Assembly: GCA_961205875.1 (NCBI GenBank)
Contig: OY540813.1
Span: 14,541,001-14,605,000 of the forward strand
Source of the DNA: Sialis fuliginosa
Lineage: Eukaryota; Arthropoda; Insecta; Megaloptera; Sialidae
Direction: 5' to 3'
Length of the DNA stretch: 64,000 bases
Made by a program: the position numbers and the translations under genes. Shown one piece after another: positions 51,047 to 64,000 of this stretch; position 1 is the first letter of the stretch, and each line of letters opens with the position of its first letter. The notes below the pieces were generated by a model. That model saw only the letters and a program-made list of their open reading frames with translations, was not told the origin of the DNA and made no database searches.

Positions 51047-51588
51047 CAGCATGCGGCCCGCGAGTATCTTTGGTGCGGCCCTCATCGGATAATTAAAAAA
51101 AAATCTCATAATAATAAAATAATGAATATAACACATAACACAACGCTAAAAGGATTCTACGATTTAAAAAATAAAATACATTGTTTTTAGAATCAAAAAG
51201 AAAAACTAGAGGTACCATATTTGGAAGATCCTAATTGGTTGGCAGATTTAGCTTTCAAAACTTAAAAAATAAACAAAAAAATCAGTGTTTATAGTTTTTT
51301 TAAGTCGATTTTATTTTTTTCTTAAAATTAAGTTTTTTATTTTTCTCTTTTGAGTGGCGTATCTTCGAAGTCCATGGTCAAATTCCAGTAGCGTAGTATG
51401 AAAAAAAATCGTGGGGGGGATAAATACATTGAGCAAATTTTTTTAAGGTATTTTGAACTGATGTTTTTCAAAACACGTTTTTTTAGAACACTGAATATTT
51501 CAGGGGGGGGGGGGGGTATGTGCGGCCCTTGGTAGATTGGGTTTATGCTATGCGGCCCAAAAGGTTCAAAAGGTTGGACACCTATGAA
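51047..51588. mobile_element. Decayed hAT element with transposase relic
   Basis: GC-rich ends typical of hAT: CAGCATGCGGCCCGCGAG on the left and GGTTGGACACCTATG on the right, with internal TGCGGCCC repeats. A short plus-strand frame at 51191-51265 reads KEKLEVPYLEDPNWLADLAF then a stop. This resembles the conserved NWLxDLAFL segment of GTF2IRD2/ZBED-type hAT transposases. The rest of the transposase is missing. Confidence 0.65.
51191..51265 (+). pseudogene. hAT transposase fragment (GTF2IRD2/ZBED type)
   Basis: About 24 codons, NQKEKLEVPYLEDPNWLADL followed by AFKT and a stop. Full-length hAT transposases of this type are several hundred residues, so only a sliver remains and it is surely non-functional. 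It lies inside the decayed element 51047-51588. Confidence 0.55.
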
Positions 51589-52320
51589 ACCTATATATTA
51601 TCTTAATTTATATTTTGATTATTATTGGATGTTTTTTTTAATTTTTATAAAGAGCACAAATAAACAAGCATTTTGTGTAGCTAATAATTTCACTCAATAT
51701 TATAATATTACTATTGACATTATTTATATAACATCATTTCTAATTGACTTGTATATTATTACAAATATATCGTATATCGGATGTAATCTCTATTTAAAAA
51801 TATTATGTGTGACGGAAAGTAATATAATTTGATTATTTAACAAGTATTTTAATAATTTAATAATGTTATTACCTACTATCCCATATGTTATACGATATAT
51901 TGAAAAATTACCTAATTTAAATGTATACTTTCCTCATTAAGCCAACTTTTAGAAAGGAAAAAGAAATTGTTTTGTTTTATTTTGTTTTGATATTTATTCA
52001 TTTTAACATTTTTATATACTATATGCATTTATTTTATTCAAATTTGTGCAACGTCATTTATGTTATGTATCAATTAAGTTATTTATTACCTATATGCATT
52101 TTTTAACACAAATATTATAAATTGTACATATTTATATGATGTAATATTTTTGAGGCCTCTTAAATTTATTATCCAAAATAATTGTATAAAAAGTTCTCAA
52201 AAATTATATAAGAACACTAGAATACATACTACGAATTTTATACTAGAGTGCCTCTACCTTAAAAACTTTAGTCTTCTTCACACCAAAAGATAAAACACAA
52301 ACACGATGTTTTTAAAACAA

Positions 52321-52887
52321 TTAGTCCTCAGTACCTCGACCGTTTTGTAAAATTACCATACTCCTAAAATTTCGTGAGTGACTTCTTTTTGACGAGTCTA
52401 ACAACTTTTTTATTTGTAAAAATTCTTAAAATTGGGACATTTTCGAGCGTGCAGTCGCGGAATCTTCCGGGCGGTGAACTGGAAAAACGTCCAAGATATT
52501 TGTCGGAGAAAATGGATTGTAAAAATAATTATTTAATAATCCTACAAATTTCAGGTAGTTGGAAATAAACTATAATAACCTTTTTGCATGTTTGAGGTGG
52601 CAGACTAGGTGATCGCCCCACTATTTTTGTCCGATAATTTTTTTTCGATTTTCTCACCATATTATTTTATTGACAATCAATTGGTCATTTTGTCCGACAA
52701 ATATCTTGGGCCGTTTTTTTAGTCTGCATGCCGCCCAGAAGATTCCGTGGCTGCACGCTTGAAAATGCCCCATTTTTAAGAATTTTCGCAAATAAAAAAG
52801 TTATTAGACTCGTTAAAAAGAAGCCACTCACGAAGTTTCAGAAGTATGATTATAAATTTACAAAAAGGTCGAGATACTGAGGACTAA
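52321..52887. mobile_element. Fold-back MITE with TTAGTCCTCAG ends
   Basis: About 567 bases. The arms of about 200 bases begin TTAGTCCTCAGTACCTCGACC and end with the inverse GGTCGAGATACTGAGGACTAA. Matching inner blocks include GGAATCTTCCGGGCGG against CCGCCCAGAAGATTCC. An open frame over the left arm is spurious. Confidence 0.8.
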
Positions 52888-52889
52888 AT

Positions 52890-53855
52890 TCATATTTTAA
52901 AATATATAAGTTTTGTTATTTTTACTACCATTTTGAAAAATCAACCAAGTGACTAAATATTGTTTATAAGTACGATTATATCGTCGTAAAATTTTATGAT
53001 GTCTTATGGAGCAAAAATAGACTCAATGAATATTAATGTACACATATCATCTGTAAGTTATATAAATATAGCTTATATAACTTTTAATTAATGGATGTAA
53101 CGTAATTAAATATTAATTTAAGATATCAAGTTTCTCATTGACACAAATATCTCTGAAATCATTTACCTTTATACTTTTATACTCAATGTATGATTATATC
53201 TAAATGTATGTTTTGTGATTTATTTGTTCTAATGTATATAATTTAGAATTAATACAATTAAAAATGGACACTAATAATATAAGACATTGAATATAATATA
53301 AGACTTACTATTACACAGTTTAGTGAAAACTGTTTTTAATATTAAATTAACTTATTATTTTTTAAATATTTATAACGAACGATATACAATTCTTCTATAG
53401 TTAATGAGAACATTTTAAGTTTTTCATTTATTTTAAAATTTGTTTAAAAGCATTTTAAAGCATTGGTAGACTAAGGAGGGAGGGGGTCGCCCCGAGTGCC
53501 AAGGTAGAGGAGGGGTGATAAAATGAGGTAAAAGAGCTTGATGATAATTAAAAAATGACATGAGGACTAAAAAAGGTCCTTACAAACTGCAGGAGGGCCT
53601 TCCTTTGTCCGCCACGTAACACACATAAATTTTAAAATAATATTGGGTTGTAATATTATTATAATCGTTCCTCTCAGATAATGATTTTTATACCTAACTT
53701 AATTAACTATTTACAAAATGAATACAAAAAAATTAAACATAAATTAGTACTCAAGTTTCTTTTATTTTTCCATTAATCCAATTATATTACAAATAAAAAT
53801 AATTTAACCGCAGATAAAAATTGCAAAGTTATATCACAGAAATCAAGAAAAATAA
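52890..53855. other. Non-coding stretch with GC-raised TE patch
   Basis: A patch at 53465-53625 (TAGACTAAGGAGGGAGGG to CTTTGTCCGCCACG) looks like a short hAT-like remnant. The rest is AT-rich without signals. Confidence 0.45.
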
Positions 53856-54301
53856 AAAACGGCCAAGTGCGTGTTGGGCACGCACGTGATAGGGTTCCGT
53901 AGTAATTCTCAGTACGATTTATAAAAAAGAGCTATTTCAAAAATTTTCATAATCTATTCTTGCTACAGTGTTCGTTATATATTTCATTGAAAGTACTAAA
54001 TAATAGCTACATTCTGGAATTTTTTCAGATTTTTTTAATTGATAGTAAACAAATTAGAGAGAGGAGACGTTCTGGTAACGACTTTGAACGCAAATATATT
54101 GTGACTGAAGGGTTAAAATCAATATACTAAATCAAATACTTTTCAGTCTATGAGTAGGGGGCCCAAACAAAAATCTCATGTTTTTGAGTCATCAATCTAC
54201 GTCCGTATACCAAATTTCATCTTAATAAGTATAAAAATTTTATCGACAGACGGACAGAGCGAAACTATAAGGATTCCTAGTTTTCTATGGAACCCTAAAA
54301 A
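53856..54301 (+). mobile_element. Dispersed element, CGGCCAAGTGCG type, copy 2
   Basis: It begins AAAACGGCCAAGTGCGTGTT and ends CTATGGAACCCTAAAA, in opposite orientation to the copy at 4502-5018. Shared inner blocks include ACGTCCGTATACCAAATTTC. Confidence 0.65.
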
Positions 54302-56426
54302 CAAGATATAGTATATGTTGGCTCATTTGTTTAAATATTAGGAAATAAAAGGAAAAAATCAAAAAACATACCTATCTATCGTCTAGATTTCAGGTCTAGG
54401 TAAACAACTTTATCGGTTAAATATACACATTCAAAAAATATAACCGAATTACGGTGTCAAGGAATTCACTGAAATATTAATATTAATCGATATCAACGTT
54501 ATATCAATCAGACGTCAACAAACCTAACGGTTGTGTGTGTGTGTTTAAATTACTATAATTAAGTTTATGGGTATTTCAGTTGTTGACTTCTATGCATGTT
54601 TTTTAAATTTTAGAACAGACCAGAAATAAAATTGTTTTATGTAATTATATACCCGATCACTGAAAATAGATGTATTTATTTGTGTTCTATTAATTCTTCA
54701 TTATCAAATCATATCAGAACACTATTTTTTGTAATCATCGTCAGTTTTAAACGTGCAGATATGTTATAAATATTAGATATAGATAAGTAAAATGAGTAAT
54801 TTACTTTAATAAATCCAAAACACATCGTTCTCTACATTCTGAACTATTGTATTAATATTATGTATTTAAGAAAATCCTAAACAGGAAATAAATATATAAT
54901 GATAAATGTTGTATAAAATGCAAACACTTGAGTTTAGTGATTTCAATGCAAGGGGAATAAACAAACTCCAATATAAATTTTATGTACAGCGGAAATACCA
55001 AAAACAAACAAAAAATTAAAATGAAGTTGCTACTTTAAATAATTTTTTTTAATATTGTTGAAAAAAATTTCGAAATTGAAATATTTTTCCTTAAAAAAAG
55101 AATGCAATCGTAAACAATCTAGTCCTAGGTTACCATGCCCAGTTCTAATAGAGAATATACTTATTTTGGCCTTAGGCGTTGCAGAATTTCGAAAGCATTT
55201 TTGTTCTTCAACTTCATCATAGACTTTTGTAATATACAAGGTGGGGGTGCAATATTTCATTTTATTTGAAAATTTATTTTAATGAAATACTTTTTTTACA
55301 GTTACCAAGTTGAATTTCTTAGGGAAGGAGAGGTTAACAGATACCATATCTTGTGGATCTCATAAATAAGGCAAGTCAACGTCCATTATACATACAAAAA
55401 TTTTGTGAATTGATCCAGTATAAACAATCAATTATATCACAGCCTAATATTTTTACTTTCTTATACGGTCATATGAATATATGAGATATAGTAGAAGGAA
55501 GTACAAAAGTGTCGATTTTTTTCGAATTCAAGATTTTGAAGTTCTCTGGATCCATTCTTCTTCCTATTTTTGCCATAGTGTCTGTAATTCATAAAACATA
55601 CAATATTTATATTTAGAATCAATATTCGTGTAGGTGGGAAACTTATTATTCGAATTATTTCTAAAATGGTTATTTTCTATAATTTATGCCGCATTCGTTT
55701 TAATAATTCTTTCATCAATTAACCAGAAAGATTTGTTTTATATTAGTAGATACACGTTCACTCACAGTATTATATACAAGAAAGCCCCGTGGGACTCATG
55801 ACAGCTTTTTTTTTAATTAGAAGCACTCATGCAATATTTCGAAGCGATTAACTCGTTAAAATCAAATATACGAATCCCGATTTTGGTCCAACACGCACAA
55901 CCATTGTGTAGGACAGGTGCCTTAACTACTTGACTTACAGCAGCTCACAATTACTTTCACACTCATTCGTCTGACGTCGAATATCACTTTCTCCCTCTGT
56001 GTTTTTTTTATGAATCATTTAATGATTTTTTTTGTTATAACCCTTTAATCACTTATACAGCATATTTTTTCTTGTTATTACAAAAAACAGTTAATAATCG
56101 GAAACTTTGTTATAGAAATTCTATTCCGTACGGAAACATTTTTCAATGGTTACCTTTTGCTGTGGAGTTATTATTGAACCCATTATAAGTTAATGATGTT
56201 TTACTTGTAAATACCCATTAAACACATCTGTTGTTTTGTGTTGATTCAATGTTATCAAATGTGGTGAAAAGTAAAAGTTTAACCATAATTCAATAATTGA
56301 TTTATTCGTATTATGAACGAAATAGTAATATTCCATTATGAATATATAATTTAGGATTTCTCCTTAAATAAAGTGACAAAATAAGAGTATATAAACTTAA
56401 TTAATTCAATTAAATTCGTTGTTTTA
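54302..56426. other. Non-coding stretch
   Basis: AT-rich. A 76-codon minus frame at 55030-55260 has no recognisable motif. The segment 55830-55990 (with CCAACACGCACAACC) is slightly GC-raised, without coding signal. Confidence 0.5.
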
Positions 56427-57125
56427 TTCCCGGTATTTTTTTGGTCTAGACCATAGGTTCCCAAAGTGGGCGGTCTAGGGGTTGGTAGCTCCTTATAGAA
56501 GAAATAAATAATATATGTATATTTAAAAATTAATTATTTTCGTGATTTTGCGATTAGATAATCATTTAAAATTTCAATTCTGCATTTTAATTCATCTTAT
56601 GTCCATTTTATATTTCAATTATTTAATTATTTCAAAATTGACCATGTCTCACACAAATAAGTACATGTCAATGAGAAAATAGTGTTCAAAAAATATATAA
56701 AAATCTATTTTATTCAAGATGAAGCACATATTGACCACTATAATTTAATGGCATAAACAGTAATGTGTCATTAGTTGCTAAGGAAGGAAAGGGGGTACAA
56801 AAATTATGTCTTGCAAAGTGGGCGGTGGCACGAAAAAGTTTGGGAACCTATGGTCTAGAGTCTAGAGTTAAGACTGTCTAGCTAAAGTCAAACGCTATCT
56901 GCTAGGTATTTTTAAATGACAGTTGTATGATATTTATACATAACTTAGCGCGTGCATGTTAAATAAAAATCATCGAACTAAATTACCAGGTTGATTTTTT
57001 TAGGGAGAGAGATGATTAATTTTATAAGGAAATTGGTGATTCGTATACATAATAGAAATGATAGCAGCTTTACATTATTAAAAATTTATTATCACTGCTC
57101 TTAATCTAGACTCTAGATTGTAGAC
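56427..57125. repeat. Older repeat interrupted by the hAT MITE
   Basis: CCCGGTATTTTTTTGGTCTAGA before the hAT MITE continues after it as GTCTAGAGTTAAG and AACGCTATCTGCTAGGTATT. It ends near CTTAATCTAGACTCTAGATT. Its inner motif matches MITE 47958-48281, so this is a nested insertion. Confidence 0.55.
56452..56852. mobile_element. hAT MITE with 8-base target duplication
   Basis: About 400 bases with ends CATAGGTTCCCAAAGTGGGC and AAGTTTGGGAACCTATG, flanked by GTCTAGAC (56444-56451) and GTCTAGAG (56853-56860). A second GTGGGCGG copy lies just inside the right end. It seems to have landed inside an older repeat (56427-57125). Confidence 0.85.
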
Positions 57126-57129
57126 GAAA

Positions 57130-58615
57130 TTCTTAACAAAAAGGAGGCGTTATAAAAAAATATAAATAGAAAAATATTTTACGAATTTTTTTGTAAAATT
57201 TACAGTTATAAAAAATAATAGTAACCGCAGAAATTCAAATTCAAACGAAGTAGGTTTAAATTACCGAATTAATTATGAGTATCGATTACATTTTTTAAAA
57301 TAACTGAAATTTTACGCAGAATATAATATTTATATTATAAAAAATGTAATAAAGGAACTTTCATTGATGAAACAGTCAATATCAGTGTCATATTATACAT
57401 TAAGGACAATAGACACATTTTTAGAGTCTACCAAACATTTGGAATATTTTCTACTCATTCAAAATATAAATAGAAAAGTTTAATTATTATTTTATAACAA
57501 TTACATATTGTATACATACAACATGTTTTATTGAAATACTGTAATAATATATCATGTTGTTTTTACATACTTTGCATAATCATAAAATATATTTATGGGT
57601 TTGATAAATATTAATCAGTCAACTGAATAACATATTTTATATAATTTTTAAGCAACTTGGTATTCTTATTCCATAATAACTGTAAAAACGAATAATAAAT
57701 GTTACATTTCTAAGCATCTGGTTTTGTATGTAATAAACGTTTTTGCTGTTATTGTTTCGCCATTCATTACAGGGAATATCGACAAGGTTTCTATTGCAAT
57801 CATTTTAAAACATACATACATAGAATCAAAGTTATAAAACTAAAGCTTCAACAGTTTTTTTCTAATAAAATCAACGATGCAACCTACGACCCTCAGTACT
57901 TTTATGCGGTCTGATAAATCTTTTGAAATCATGATATCATTACTTGACAATTCATTTTTACACACTTCTGGTTTTAATATACGAAACATTAGATAAACCT
58001 TGGATATCGTATATAAATAAGTTTAGCATGAAGCAGATATTATATAATATTATGTATATTCCCATTTCCAATAAAAATCCTGCTGCATCAACGTTTGGAT
58101 GTAGAAAGCTGTAAGGAAAATCGCAGGTTTCCACTATATTTACGTTTTATATATTACAATTAGAACGTTATTTTTTTTATTAATAGAGATGAAAGTGTAC
58201 TTCCTACCTCACATTTTATAATTTTGTATTTAATAAACATATAGATATGTGTTAAATACCATATATATTAATGGTTGAAATGTCAATTAGCGTAGTAAGG
58301 GACAAAATGCGAAAATTAATTTTTAATGCCAACCCCCAAGTATTCCTTTGTAAAAACATGCTATGATTGGACACACCCACAAATACTTAACCTGTCAAAG
58401 AAAAAAATTAATACAGTTTTAGTCAGTTTTTCTATTTCTATCTAAGTTTCAATATCTCGTAAGCATTTTATGTCTTAATTAATCAAGTTCTTACACAAGT
58501 AAAAAAAAAAGTTTTTGTTTTTGCAAAAAAAATATTTGTTGTTTTATTCGTAACGTCAATTAAAATTTTCATAAACGAAAGCAACAAAACAAAGAAATTG
58601 ATGTATGTTATATAC
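57130..58615. other. Non-coding stretch
   Basis: Simple AT-rich sequence; no exon or complete repeat was recognised. Confidence 0.5.
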
Positions 58616-58618
58616 CTA

Positions 58619-58904
58619 CACGGAAAAAAATATACTGTAACAATTACAGTTTTTCCTGTTTATCCCGGATAGTAAGCGAAAACGTATAATATTTTACCGT
58701 CTGAAACTGTAGGTAATAATATAATTTTAGGCTGTAATATTTGCAGTTCACACATCAATTTATATTGAGTATTATATTACATAATTACATTACACTCTAA
58801 AATTATATTATTACAGTTTCAGAGAGTAAAATATTATATGTTTTCACTTACTATCCGGGATAGACAGGAAAAACTGTAATTCTTACAGTATATTTTGTTC
58901 CGTG
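58619..58904. mobile_element. Palindromic mariner-type MITE (TA target)
   Basis: 286 bases flanked by TA on both sides, with ends CACGGAAAAAAATATACTGT and ACAGTATATTTTGTTCCGTG. The inverted arms extend about 120 bases (TATCCCGGATAGTAAG against CTTACTATCCGGGATA). It would form a long hairpin if transcribed. Confidence 0.85.
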
Positions 58905-58909
58905 TACAA

Positions 58910-61900
58910 ATGCATACACTTATTGATAATGGCATATTTATTAATTTGGTTTGTTATTCAAAAAATACATTTTGCTATAAAGGTGATGTTAGTCTTAATT
59001 AGAAACACGCACAGTAAGAGTTTTGACAGCCCTAATAGATTTCGGTAAAATTTTAATTATATTTCTTTATACTTGCTAAAAATACTACATAAATGAATTT
59101 TTGAATAAATCACGTCAGTTTTGCTAAAAATGACGTTGCTGTCGAAACTCTCACTATGAGTATCTCTAGTCTTGATAAAAAAAATCGTAGAGTTGTTGCA
59201 TCAAAGTTCTTATCTAGCTTCATCTAATTTCATTACAACAGCACCATCTTTCATTTAAATGACCCTCTAGGTATGCAACTGTTTATTTTCTTTATTTATA
59301 TAAATTAAATATCTTTTTACATTATCACAGAATTACCTCACAAAACATGAGTATACCCATGCATTTATATAATATATGTAAGCAATAGAAAAGTATATGA
59401 CACTTCTTACTTATGACATAAAAGTTCAACAAAAAATTATAATCTCATTATAATTATGTATACTATGTATTATAATTATTGCGTGTACGATACACATCTT
59501 ATCATTTTCTTACTAATTATATGCAATTTTTCAATCGACCCATATTCCCACAACAGAACTCTTCCTACATTATTGTAAAGAAACCTAGACCAAAAAAAAA
59601 ACACTTAAATTAGCGATCACATGATAATTTACTGTGTGACTAAAAATCCCACTTTAAAAAAACTGTATATTTTAACAGCTACTAACTTAATTAGTTTCCT
59701 CAATTGTCAAAAAATTATAAAATATCATTTAAACTACATAAAGAATTATATGTGTTTATTTTACTATTTTTTATTATATAATATTAAGGGGGGATGGGGT
59801 GTTTCAGTTTTACGATCTAAAAATGTTATCACTTTTTTAATCATTTCAAAGCAAATATAGTATTTTTATAGTTCTCGTATTAAATGAAAATATTATTAAA
59901 TATTAATATTATAAAATAATATTATACAAACTTATTTTTAATATCAATTTTTATGTTATCAAACATTATACGTAATATCCCTTTCTGTAAAAAAATATGA
60001 TTCGCGGTACCCCAATTCAATAAGTATGATTTAATCTAGTTAGGATTTGGAAAACAGGAATACCGGGTTTAATCAGGACTGTATTTCTGCACATATGACT
60101 TTGACTAAAAAAAAAAAATATTTGAAAAATGCACTTGATATTTGTAACAATCATTTAAATCGCATTATTATTGCAATACTACGTTAAAAAAAGAACCACA
60201 GACTGCATTTATCGTGAATGAAAGTGAAATGGAGTTACCGCGAACCCACTACGAACAATTTTCCCCATCTGTTAAAAGGCAATGTTGCCCCAGAAATTGA
60301 ACCACTCTGTGACCAACGCTGGGTATAAGAATATTATTGTCGATGCTGCATGGCTAATGTGTGTTAGTAGAAAGTTGTTTTACGGTGCTTAGCAAGTTAC
60401 TTAAGTGCATCTGATATAGTGACGTGATTTGTTTGATACATATTTTTGTCAAGAAGAACTCTTGTTTTGTTATTGTTATCGTTTAAGTAAGTAAAAACGC
60501 TTTTTGTTGTTTTTGTGTGATTTGAATATATTTGTGATTTGGATGAAAATTAATTTAGTATTATATAAAACATATCAACTTTTTTAAGATATTTTAATAA
60601 TCTTACCGGGTAAATAGGTAATATAAAAAAAACTATTATCCTTTAAGGACGTTGGGCTTCAAAATACAAACATTTTCTAACGTTGATAATTTCATTTGTA
60701 ATAGAAAACGTAGATATTAACATTTTGTGAATTATTATATAAAAAATATTGTTTTATAAATGAATATTCATAATATAAATATACATTTACAGTGGTATAT
60801 GTTTTTCAAACTTAAAACGATTTCACTTTCATTTGCACTGACTACTAAATTAAAAGTTACAGTGTTAATGTGATACTACATTTGTGAAAGTGAATAATTT
60901 ATTTCATATTATCGATACAATGTAATAATGCATACAACATATATTATTGTAAAAAGGACGGTTACATTAGTATTATTAATTAAAAAAGGATAAATGATAA
61001 TAATAAAGGATGGTAAATTCATATTTTTATAAATATTATTGCATATGAAAATTAAATATAAACATACATACCTGCATAATTATAGTAACTAGTAAATATT
61101 TTATTATGTTCTTGCTTAACTTATTTTCAAAAATAAATAAGAATGAGCAACAAAATTTAGGAGAAATCAGAGAAATTTTCCTCTCTACTTCTATACAAGA
61201 TGTCAAACGAATAAGATTTCTATTTTTTCTGTTGAAACATCATTTATCATATTCCCTAATGAATTGCGCGACGCGGTGTAGATAATAACTGTCATTCCGT
61301 TATCTGATATACCTTATTTAATATTTGTATTGTTATTACAATTGCACGACCTACACTAAAAATCTCTTTGATATTTTGATATTCTTTTTAATATCTAATT
61401 TTATTTTGTGATAAAAATAAAAAATAAAAATACAACAAAACATTTTTTTTTCAAAACTTATAAATATAAATAATATTTAATTGAAAATTAATTAGAATTT
61501 ATTTTAAAAGTTTTTTATACCCTACATTTTTTAGTTTTGGTCAAATATAGATACTTAAATTACAAAAAATTCATTGGAATGTATCCTTAATATACATATA
61601 TGTATATAAAGCTCAACGTCTCTCTAACCGTTAGTGCGCTTATAACTCGAGAACCACTCATCCAATTTACATGTTTTTTTTAATTCATAGATATGTTGTA
61701 TGGCCAGATTATAGGATATATTTTGTGTCGTTAGGTAACATAAGGAATAAGTAGTGACGATAATAGTAAATCAAGTCGAAAAAAAGTTTGCCTCCAGCGC
61801 GCTCTTTTGCAATACGCTGCCTAAACCGTTAAATATTAAACAAAATAATGTACTAAAGAATTGTGTAGAATCAAAAGATCTAAAAAAAAGTCAGCGATAC

Positions 61901-64000
61901 CATACATCTAATTTTTATATTTAAGCCACAATGACTGCTTTTATGTTACAAAGAAGTTTGGTACGCCAGTTCTGTATCACTCTGTATAACATAGTGATAC
62001 AGAACTCTTATATTTACAATTTACATATATACATACCTAATAATACCTATGCATAATACTTATAATCAAAATGATATTAAAAAGTAATTTTAATATTAAA
62101 TGCCTCTGAATTTGTAACAAGAATAAATAATATAATCAACATAAAAATAATTATAATTTACCTAAAGATAAATCAACCTAATTTAAATGTACTAGAGTTA
62201 ATAGAACTATAAATCTTCTTTCGAAATATACAATTAGAGCATTTCAAGAAGGTTACAGGTTGCACCACTATTAACATAATCTTAGTATATGTAATACATT
62301 CCATATACTATCGTAACATGACTATCTAAAAAAATCTTAATTAATTTTATTTAGTATCAAACAGATCTACTAAATATTCAACAGATTTTAAAATTTTAGG
62401 AATGCAAATTTATATAACATAAATTAGTTTCTTTTCTTTTTGCCATAAAATCGGTTAAATATTTACAATGGAAAAAGTTGTATGCATTTGAATTTAATGT
62501 CTCTCATGTATAGTATTCAATTAAGATAAAATTACATTCGAAAGTTTTCTTCCTTGTTATTTTTTTAAATTAATAAGTTTTGGTTAAAAATTGTATTTTC
62601 TTGATTTACAAATAAAACTGTAGTTAAATATTTAACATATGTTCTGTCCATAAAATAAATAAAAGTGTATGGATACTTTCAAAATTACATTTTTTGTAAA
62701 GGCTATATCACATTTCGAAATTTTCCAAAATTGAAAAAATGAAAGCTCTTAATAATAAAAACTGATGTATACAAGATATTTTTTAAATTCTATACAAAGT
62801 AAAAAATTGTTCTCTAAAAAAAACAGACACAAAAATATTTTTTAACTATTATTGCAAAATTTCTTTTAGTTTTCTGGAAAGTAGTTCACAAAACAAATAC
62901 TCTCGTACCTAAATTAGCAAATCTACAAAAAGTAGACTTATTGTTAGTCACTCATTTCCATATAAACGGTGCGATACTTTCAGTTATATAAAAACCAGAA
63001 ATGAAAGAGATCAGACCAAAATCTATAAAATTGTATAGAAAGGTTAAAAGAGGACACATATAAAGGTCATTGCATAATACTTCCGAAAGTTTTGGAAGAT
63101 GTTAATACTACATATATTATACTTAAATAGACATTCAAATTACCTACTTCTAATATCGAGAAAGTATAATAAAACACATTTCTAATATTTATTTATTCAA
63201 ATAAAATTAAGTGTTAAATTAAAGAAATATGCCATTAAAACTATTAAAAAATTATAGAATACAAGTTTAAATAAAACAAAAAATGTAATTTGTTGTATTA
63301 TATATTATTATTTGATAATTTTAAAATCGTACTTCTTTTGCAACATTTAGTATTGGTATTTATATTACAATAGAATTACTGAAGCAATATAATATTTTTA
63401 CAGTTACACCATCGAATAAATGCACTCATTTTTATGTCATATCGAAACACATCAGTGATCCGAAAAATAATGAAACTACACTAATAACATAATGTATGTA
63501 GCGTATTCTTATTTTTTATAAACCACAATGGATTAAATGTTTTTATATCAATTTTTAATTTTATTATGTACACTGATATAAGGAAGGTCATATTTATATT
63601 CAATAAATGACCTGTTATGCACTAATGTTCCAACATTTATAATTTTGTTACATTTCTTTTTATTTTTTATTAAAAGTAATTTGGTGTTTGGTTGGTAAAT
63701 TAGGCACATCTTCCAATACTATCTAAAAAAAAAACACTAGTTTATGATCAAACTAAAAATATAATTTTGCAATAAGTGTTTACAATTATAATTTTTTAAG
63801 CCATTTTCTATTATATTTTGAATGAACAGCATTGATAACTCAAAATTATATTTTTGTAGGCTGATACATTAGTGCATAACACAATCCAATTATAAAAACT
63901 TAAACAAAAACGACAAATGAAATTCTATATGTCATGGATAATATATAAATAAAATTGTATCAATGTATTATTTTTAATGAATTATAAATGTCAAAATTGA
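58910..64000. other. Non-coding stretch to the window end
   Basis: AT-rich apart from 60200-60486. A short patch at 61600-61830 (CTCAACGTCTCTCTAACCGT to GCGCGCTCTTTTGC) resembles a TE end. A small exact palindrome AGTTCTGTATCACT/AGTGATACAGAACT lies near 61970-62010. Confidence 0.5.
60200..60486 (+). other. Possible untranslated first exon of a gene beyond the window
   Basis: This stretch is visibly less AT-rich than its surroundings, shows no repeat structure, and ends at a strong donor (AA|GTAAGT at 60487). It contains a small complete ORF of 36 codons (60282-60392) that would act as an upstream ORF if transcribed. No downstream coding exon was seen up to 64,000, so the intron would be long. 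There is no direct sign of transcription. Confidence 0.25.

Noticed and set aside
52374-52568. 64-codon plus-strand frame
   Set aside because: It lies in the left arm of the fold-back MITE 52321-52887.
1-64000. CRISPR arrays, operons, tRNA or rRNA genes, viral genes
   Set aside because: No regularly spaced repeats, cloverleaf or rRNA signature, or viral coding motifs were recognised by eye. The intron-rich genes show eukaryotic DNA.

Overview
This window looks like AT-rich nuclear DNA from an arthropod, most likely an insect. Coding sequence is split into many short exons with GT-AG introns. Intergenic DNA is packed with short terminal-inverted-repeat elements (MITEs), and there are no operons, Shine-Dalgarno sites or long prokaryotic ORFs. 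The element style and base composition would suit a sap-feeding hemipteran such as an aphid, but that is an impression and not proven.

Layout. Bases 1-17,500 hold almost no recognisable genes. They contain at least four MITE families, a piggyBac-type MITE, low-complexity tracts, and one small minus-strand terminal exon (8,269-8,348) that may encode the end of a secreted cysteine-rich protein. Bases 17,538-23,919 (+) carry a complete 19-exon gene for a 1,079-residue coiled-coil protein that I recognise as CEP135, the centriole cartwheel/pinhead protein. A long exon at 24,862-26,068 fits in frame as an alternative last exon of the same gene. Bases 26,963-45,366 (+) carry a second complete gene: 22 exons and 1,392 residues, with an N-terminal charged coiled-coil/Lys-rich part followed by repeated Ig-like (ASH/MSP-type) beta domains. 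It resembles axonemal central-apparatus proteins, best matching CFAP74 in architecture. One of its introns contains a 2.6-kb fold-back element flanked by TTAA. Bases 45,500-64,000 are again gene-poor and TE-rich: hAT, mariner-like and fold-back MITEs, a relic of hAT transposase, and one possible untranslated first exon near 60.2-60.5 kb.

The two genes lie head to tail on the same strand with about 0.9 kb between them (from 26,068 to 26,963). Both belong to centriole/axoneme biology, which in insects means mainly sperm and sensory neurons. Co-expression is plausible but not shown by the sequence. All exon joins below were checked by hand for GT-AG sites and reading phase; no similarity search was run.
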